Shown piece after piece: positions 6,256 through 9,102 of a DNA stretch of 9,102 nt. The stretch lies in NCBI GenBank assembly GCA_019115685.1, contig DXDC01000222.1:1-9102 (forward strand). The letters are read 5' to 3'. The translations under genes and the position numbers were made by a program. The DNA is from Candidatus Agrococcus pullicola. GTDB taxonomy: Bacteria; Actinomycetota; Actinomycetes; Actinomycetales; Microbacteriaceae. The notes below the pieces were generated by a model. The model was not told the DNA's origin and did not search any database. It was given only the letters and a program-made list of their open reading frames with translations. Every line of letters starts with the position of its first letter. Position 1 is the first letter of the stretch.

Positions 6256-6627
6256 CTATTCGGGACGACCGCGCAGACGGTTGATGGCACGCCTCTCCCG
6301 GGCGGATGGTCGACCCGCGCCTCGCGGTCTGTACGGCACCTGCGCCGCTTCGATTGCGCTCGGCCGCGGAGGAGAACGGTCCTCGAGAGCCTCCGCTGCG
6401 GCGGGAGCTCCGACTCGCTTTCGCAGCAGCTGCTTCACGATCACGATGCGATCGAAGCCGTGAATCCGGACCCTGATCTCGTCTCCGACACGAACCGGCT
6501 GTGCCGCCTTCGCCGGTCGACCGTTCAGCTTCACGTGACCACCGCGACACGCGGCCGTCGCAGCAGCTCGCGTCTTCACGAGCCGAACGGCCCAGACCCA
6601 GATATCAATGCGAACCTTTTCGCTCAT
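6256..6627 (-). CDS. S4-domain RNA-binding protein (Hsp15-like)
   Basis: Basic protein of 123 residues. The S4 RNA-binding domain covers about residues 5-65: [16 protein letters not shown] (6-21) followed by the [11 protein letters not shown] turn (26-36) and VGDEIRVR (47-54), the usual alpha-L signature. The C-terminus is an Arg/Pro-rich tail with [18 protein letters not shown] (103-120), typical of actinobacterial homologues. In E. coli the relative Hsp15 (HslR) binds stalled 50S subunits carrying nascent chains; the same role here is inference. ATG 6627 overlaps the recQ TGA as ATGA and has no good Shine-Dalgarno of its own, which indicates translational coupling to recQ. Confidence 0.88.
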   Translation of the reverse strand: MSEKVRIDIWVWAVRLVKTRAAATAACRGGHVKLNGRPAKAAQPVRVGDEIRVRIHGFDRIVIVKQLLRKRVGAPAAAEALEDRSPPRPSAIEAAQVPYRPRGAGRPSARERRAINRLRGRPE

Positions 6628-8429
6628 CTTGCCGCCAACGCATGCAATACCGCGCTGCCGTAGCGTTCGAGCTTCGCTTCGCCGATACCGAAGATGCCGC
6701 GGAGGTCCTCCTGCTTCGACGGGTTCGCCTCCGCAATCGCGACGAGCGTCTTGTCTCCGAACACCACGTAGGCGGGCACGCCCTGCTCCTTGGCTTGGGT
6801 CGCCCGCCACGCACGCAGTGTTTCGAACCGTGCCTGCGCTTCCTCGTCGAGATCCCGTGCCGCGGTTTTGTGCGGCTTCCGTGACGCCGTTTGCGCCTGG
6901 ATGTCCTGGCGCAGCGGCACTGCGGTCTCACCACGCAGCACGGCAACGGCCGGCTCCCCGATCGCCAGCACCCCGTACTCGCCCTGTACGACGAGAATCC
7001 CGCGCGCCAGCAACTGTCGCACGACAGACCTCCAGCTGGCTTCATTGAGCTCGCGCCCGATGCCGAACGTCGAAAGCGTCGAGTGGCCGAACTTGCTCAC
7101 GCGCTCGGTCTCGCGCCCGAGCAGGATGTCGATGATGTGGCCCGCTCCGAAACTCTGCCTGCGCTCGCGATCGAGGCGCACGATCGTCGAGAGCAGCTTC
7201 TGCGCCGGCACGGTGCCGTCGAACGTCGGCGGCGGCTCGAGGCAGGTGTCGCAATTACCGCAGGCTTCGCTCGGTTGCCCGAAGTACTGCAGCAGCTGCA
7301 CGCGGCGGCAGTCGACCGTCTCGCACAGCCCGAGCATCGCGTCGAGGTGCATCGACTGGGCGCGCTTGCGCTGCGCGTTGCCGCTCCCCTGATCGATCAT
7401 GCGACGCTGCTGCACAACATCCTGCAGTCCGTAGGCGAGCCATGCCGTCGATGGCAGCCCGTCACGCCCTGCCCGGCCCGTCTCCTGGTAGTAGCCCTCG
7501 ACCGATTTCGGCAGGTTGAGGTGCGCGACGAATCGCACGTCGGGTTTATCGATGCCCATGCCGAAGGCGATCGTCGCGACCATGACCACGCCGTCCTCGC
7601 GCAGGAATCGCTGCTGGTTGCGCGAGCGCTGGTCGGCCGACAGGCCGGCGTGGTAGGGCATTGCGTCGATGCCGCGCTCGTTGAGCCAATCGCTCGTCTG
7701 GTCGACGCCGGCGCGCGATAGGCAGTAGACGATACCGCTCTCGCCGTCGTGCTCGGCACGGATCATCTTCAGCAGTGCATCCCGCGCCTGCTTGCCCGGC
7801 ACGATGCGGTACTGGATGTTCGGCCGGTCGAAGCTCGAGACGAACTGTCGCGCGCCCCGCAGTCCGAGCCGTTCGGCGATCTCTTCGCGGGTTTCCACCG
7901 TCGCGGTCGCCGTGAGGGCGATGCGCGGGACGTTCGGCCACCGCTCGCCCAGCACACTGAGCCCGAGGTAGTCGGGGCGGAAGTCGTGGCCCCACTGCGC
8001 AACGCAGTGCGCCTCGTCGATGGCGAAAAGCGAGATGGATGCCCGCTCCAGCAGCGCGCTAGCGCTTTCGAGCCGCTCAGGGGCAAGGTAGAGCAGGTCG
8101 AGTTCTCCGGCGAGCAGCTGCTGCTCAACGGCGCGTCGTCGCTCAGGGTCGAGCGACGAGTTGAGAAACGCCGCGCGAACCCCCAGCTGCTCGAGCGCTT
8201 CGACCTGATCTTGCATGAGCGCGATAAGTGGCGAGATGACCACCGCGGTGCCTTCTCGCAGCAGCGCGGGCAGCTGATAGCACAGGCTCTTCCCACCACC
8301 GGTAGGCATGAGCACGAGGGCGTCGCCGCCTCTCGCGACGGTTTCGACGATCTCCTCCTGGTCACCGCGAAAGTCGTCGTAGCCCCAGACGCGCTGAAGG
8401 ATGTCGCGGGCCGTCTCCTGCTCTGCCAC
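6624..8429 (-). CDS. recQ: ATP-dependent DNA helicase RecQ
   Basis: A 601-residue 3'-to-5' DNA helicase acting in recombination and replication-fork repair; close to the E. coli length of 609. Domains in order: helicase core with Walker A MPTGGGKS (41-48), [10 protein letters not shown] (66-75), DEAH box (138-141) with the RecQ-specific aromatic loop [14 protein letters not shown] (141-154), ALTATA (171-176), motif V region [15 protein letters not shown] (285-299) and motif [12 protein letters not shown] (315-324). The zinc-binding RQC segment has Cys374, Cys390, Cys393 and Cys396, then a winged helix to about 500. A complete HRDC domain fills about 529-598. GTG 8429 is the start, 4 bases after the stop of the upstream NmrA-type gene; no strong Shine-Dalgarno is seen, so coupling is likely. 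All motifs intact. Confidence 0.96.
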   Translation of the reverse strand: MAEQETARDILQRVWGYDDFRGDQEEIVETVARGGDALVLMPTGGGKSLCYQLPALLREGTAVVISPLIALMQDQVEALEQLGVRAAFLNSSLDPERRRAVEQQLLAGELDLLYLAPERLESASALLERASISLFAIDEAHCVAQWGHDFRPDYLGLSVLGERWPNVPRIALTATATVETREEIAERLGLRGARQFVSSFDRPNIQYRIVPGKQARDALLKMIRAEHDGESGIVYCLSRAGVDQTSDWLNERGIDAMPYHAGLSADQRSRNQQRFLREDGVVMVATIAFGMGIDKPDVRFVAHLNLPKSVEGYYQETGRAGRDGLPSTAWLAYGLQDVVQQRRMIDQGSGNAQRKRAQSMHLDAMLGLCETVDCRRVQLLQYFGQPSEACGNCDTCLEPPPTFDGTVPAQKLLSTIVRLDRERRQSFGAGHIIDILLGRETERVSKFGHSTLSTFGIGRELNEASWRSVVRQLLARGILVVQGEYGVLAIGEPAVAVLRGETAVPLRQDIQAQTASRKPHKTAARDLDEEAQARFETLRAWRATQAKEQGVPAYVVFGDKTLVAIAEANPSKQEDLRGIFGIGEAKLERYGSAVLHALAAR

Positions 8430-8433
8430 CGAG

Positions 8434-9102
8434 TCAGGCCGTCGGTCGTTGCTGCTCGGAAAGCCACTCCTGGAAGGTCACGGCACCCTGCATGGCGGTT
8501 TCGCTCAGGTTGTCACCGGATCGGAAGAAGTCGAGCAGCTTGGGAGGGAACGGCCCGTTGACGATTACACCGCGAGCGCGGGTCTGCGCCTGCCACACCT
8601 TGGCGAGGTCGCGCGAGACCCAGACCTTCGGACCTGCGATCTCGGCATCCCCGAGCTTGTTGACGGCGGTCGTTGCGATGAGATCTGCGACTTCATCGGT
8701 TGCGACCGGCTGGAAGCGCGCGCCGAGGAACACGGGAATGGCCCCTACTGCGGAGCCGTTCTCGAAGAACGAGGTGATGAAGCTGTAGTACTGCGTCGCT
8801 CGTATCACCGCGACGTCGAGGTCGGATTCGCGGTAGAGCCTCTCCTGTTCGAGTTTGCGCTGGTGGTACTGGAAGTTCGAGTGCTCGGCGCCCACAACCG
8901 AGATCATGATGGCGCGCTCAACGCCGGCACGCTCGGCCTCGGTGATGATGTTCTTCGCACCCGCGGTGAAGATACGGGTATCGAGGAAGTTCTTGGTGTT
9001 CGTGACGTCGATGATGACTTCGCAATCGTCGAACGCGCCCCCTAGGCCCTCGCCTGTGAACACGTCGGCAGAGATAGCATCCATTGCTCCCGGAACCGCG
9101 GT
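8434..9102 (-). CDS. NmrA/SDR-type NAD(P)-binding protein (partial, N-terminus outside window)
   Basis: The C-terminal 222 residues of an atypical short-chain dehydrogenase-like protein. The frame is open to the right edge, so the Rossmann GxxGxxG motif and true start lie outside; the internal ATG at 9084 falls within conserved sequence (the DV...GEGL..AF segment before the strand [10 protein letters not shown]) and is unlikely to be the start. Visible family features are the strand [10 protein letters not shown], the segment [30 protein letters not shown] split as YHQRKLEQE (in the place of the Y..K pair) and [10 protein letters not shown], and the domain-boundary block [14 protein letters not shown]. 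Proteins of this type bind NAD(P)H as reductases or redox sensors; no catalytic Tyr-Lys pair can be confirmed. It is the first visible gene of the recQ operon. Substrate unknown. Confidence 0.82.
   Translation of the reverse strand, partial: TAVPGAMDAISADVFTGEGLGGAFDDCEVIIDVTNTKNFLDTRIFTAGAKNIITEAERAGVERAIMISVVGAEHSNFQYHQRKLEQERLYRESDLDVAVIRATQYYSFITSFFENGSAVGAIPVFLGARFQPVATDEVADLIATTAVNKLGDAEIAGPKVWVSRDLAKVWQAQTRARGVIVNGPFPPKLLDFFRSGDNLSETAMQGAVTFQEWLSEQQRPTA

Noticed and set aside
6181..6663. Plus-strand frame beginning with ATG right after TCTATACG
   Set aside because: A leaderless start looked possible, but the frame is antisense to the S4 gene and the translation is low-complexity with no family resemblance.
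7105..7114. CTCGGTCTCG inside recQ, resembling the repeat arm
   Set aside because: It encodes the ETER segment of RecQ and has no partner arm at the expected spacing.
6891..8561. Two long plus-strand frames opposite recQ (6891-7721 and 7749-8561)
   Set aside because: They mirror the codon pattern of recQ, whose helicase, RQC and HRDC motifs are all intact.

Overview
The window looks like chromosomal DNA of a high-GC Gram-positive bacterium (Actinomycetota, possibly Micrococcales/Microbacteriaceae; the lineage is inferred from codon use and protein style only). Supporting signs are strong G/C preference at third codon positions, lipoproteins with Pro/Ser/Thr-rich linkers, an 83-residue CsbD stress protein, and several starts that look leaderless. 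I see no tRNA, rRNA, CRISPR array, insertion sequence or phage gene. Every gene belongs to a known family.

Layout. Bases 1-599 (minus) hold the start of a VanY-type D,D-carboxypeptidase lipoprotein that runs off the left edge. Bases 686-2368 (plus, divergent) encode a 14-helix DHA2 drug/proton antiporter. A 266-base spacer (2369-2634) carries a striking inverted repeat and leads to csbD (2635-2886, plus). csbD meets the next group tail to tail over a G/C-rich hairpin (2897-2931).

That next group, all on the minus strand, is transcribed leftward: a LacI-family regulator (6076-5096), a CapA-like metallophosphatase lipoprotein (5061-3823) and a stand-alone CitE-like lyase (3789-2941). The gaps are 34 and 33 bases, so this may be one small regulated unit. 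A 179-base spacer (6077-6255) contains a second copy of the inverted repeat.

The right third is a tight minus-strand operon: an NAD(P)-binding NmrA/SDR-type protein (its 5' end lies beyond the right edge), RecQ helicase (5 bases after the NmrA stop codon begins, counted from start to stop edge), and an S4-domain RNA-binding protein whose ATG overlaps the recQ TGA as ATGA.

The most interesting non-coding signals are the two related inverted repeats (2442-2500 and 6169-6226), and the recurring arrangement of a TANNNT hexamer, six bases, then a GTG start in front of three genes. I did not find a clearly new biological system. The lacI-capA-citE grouping is the least explained gene association.
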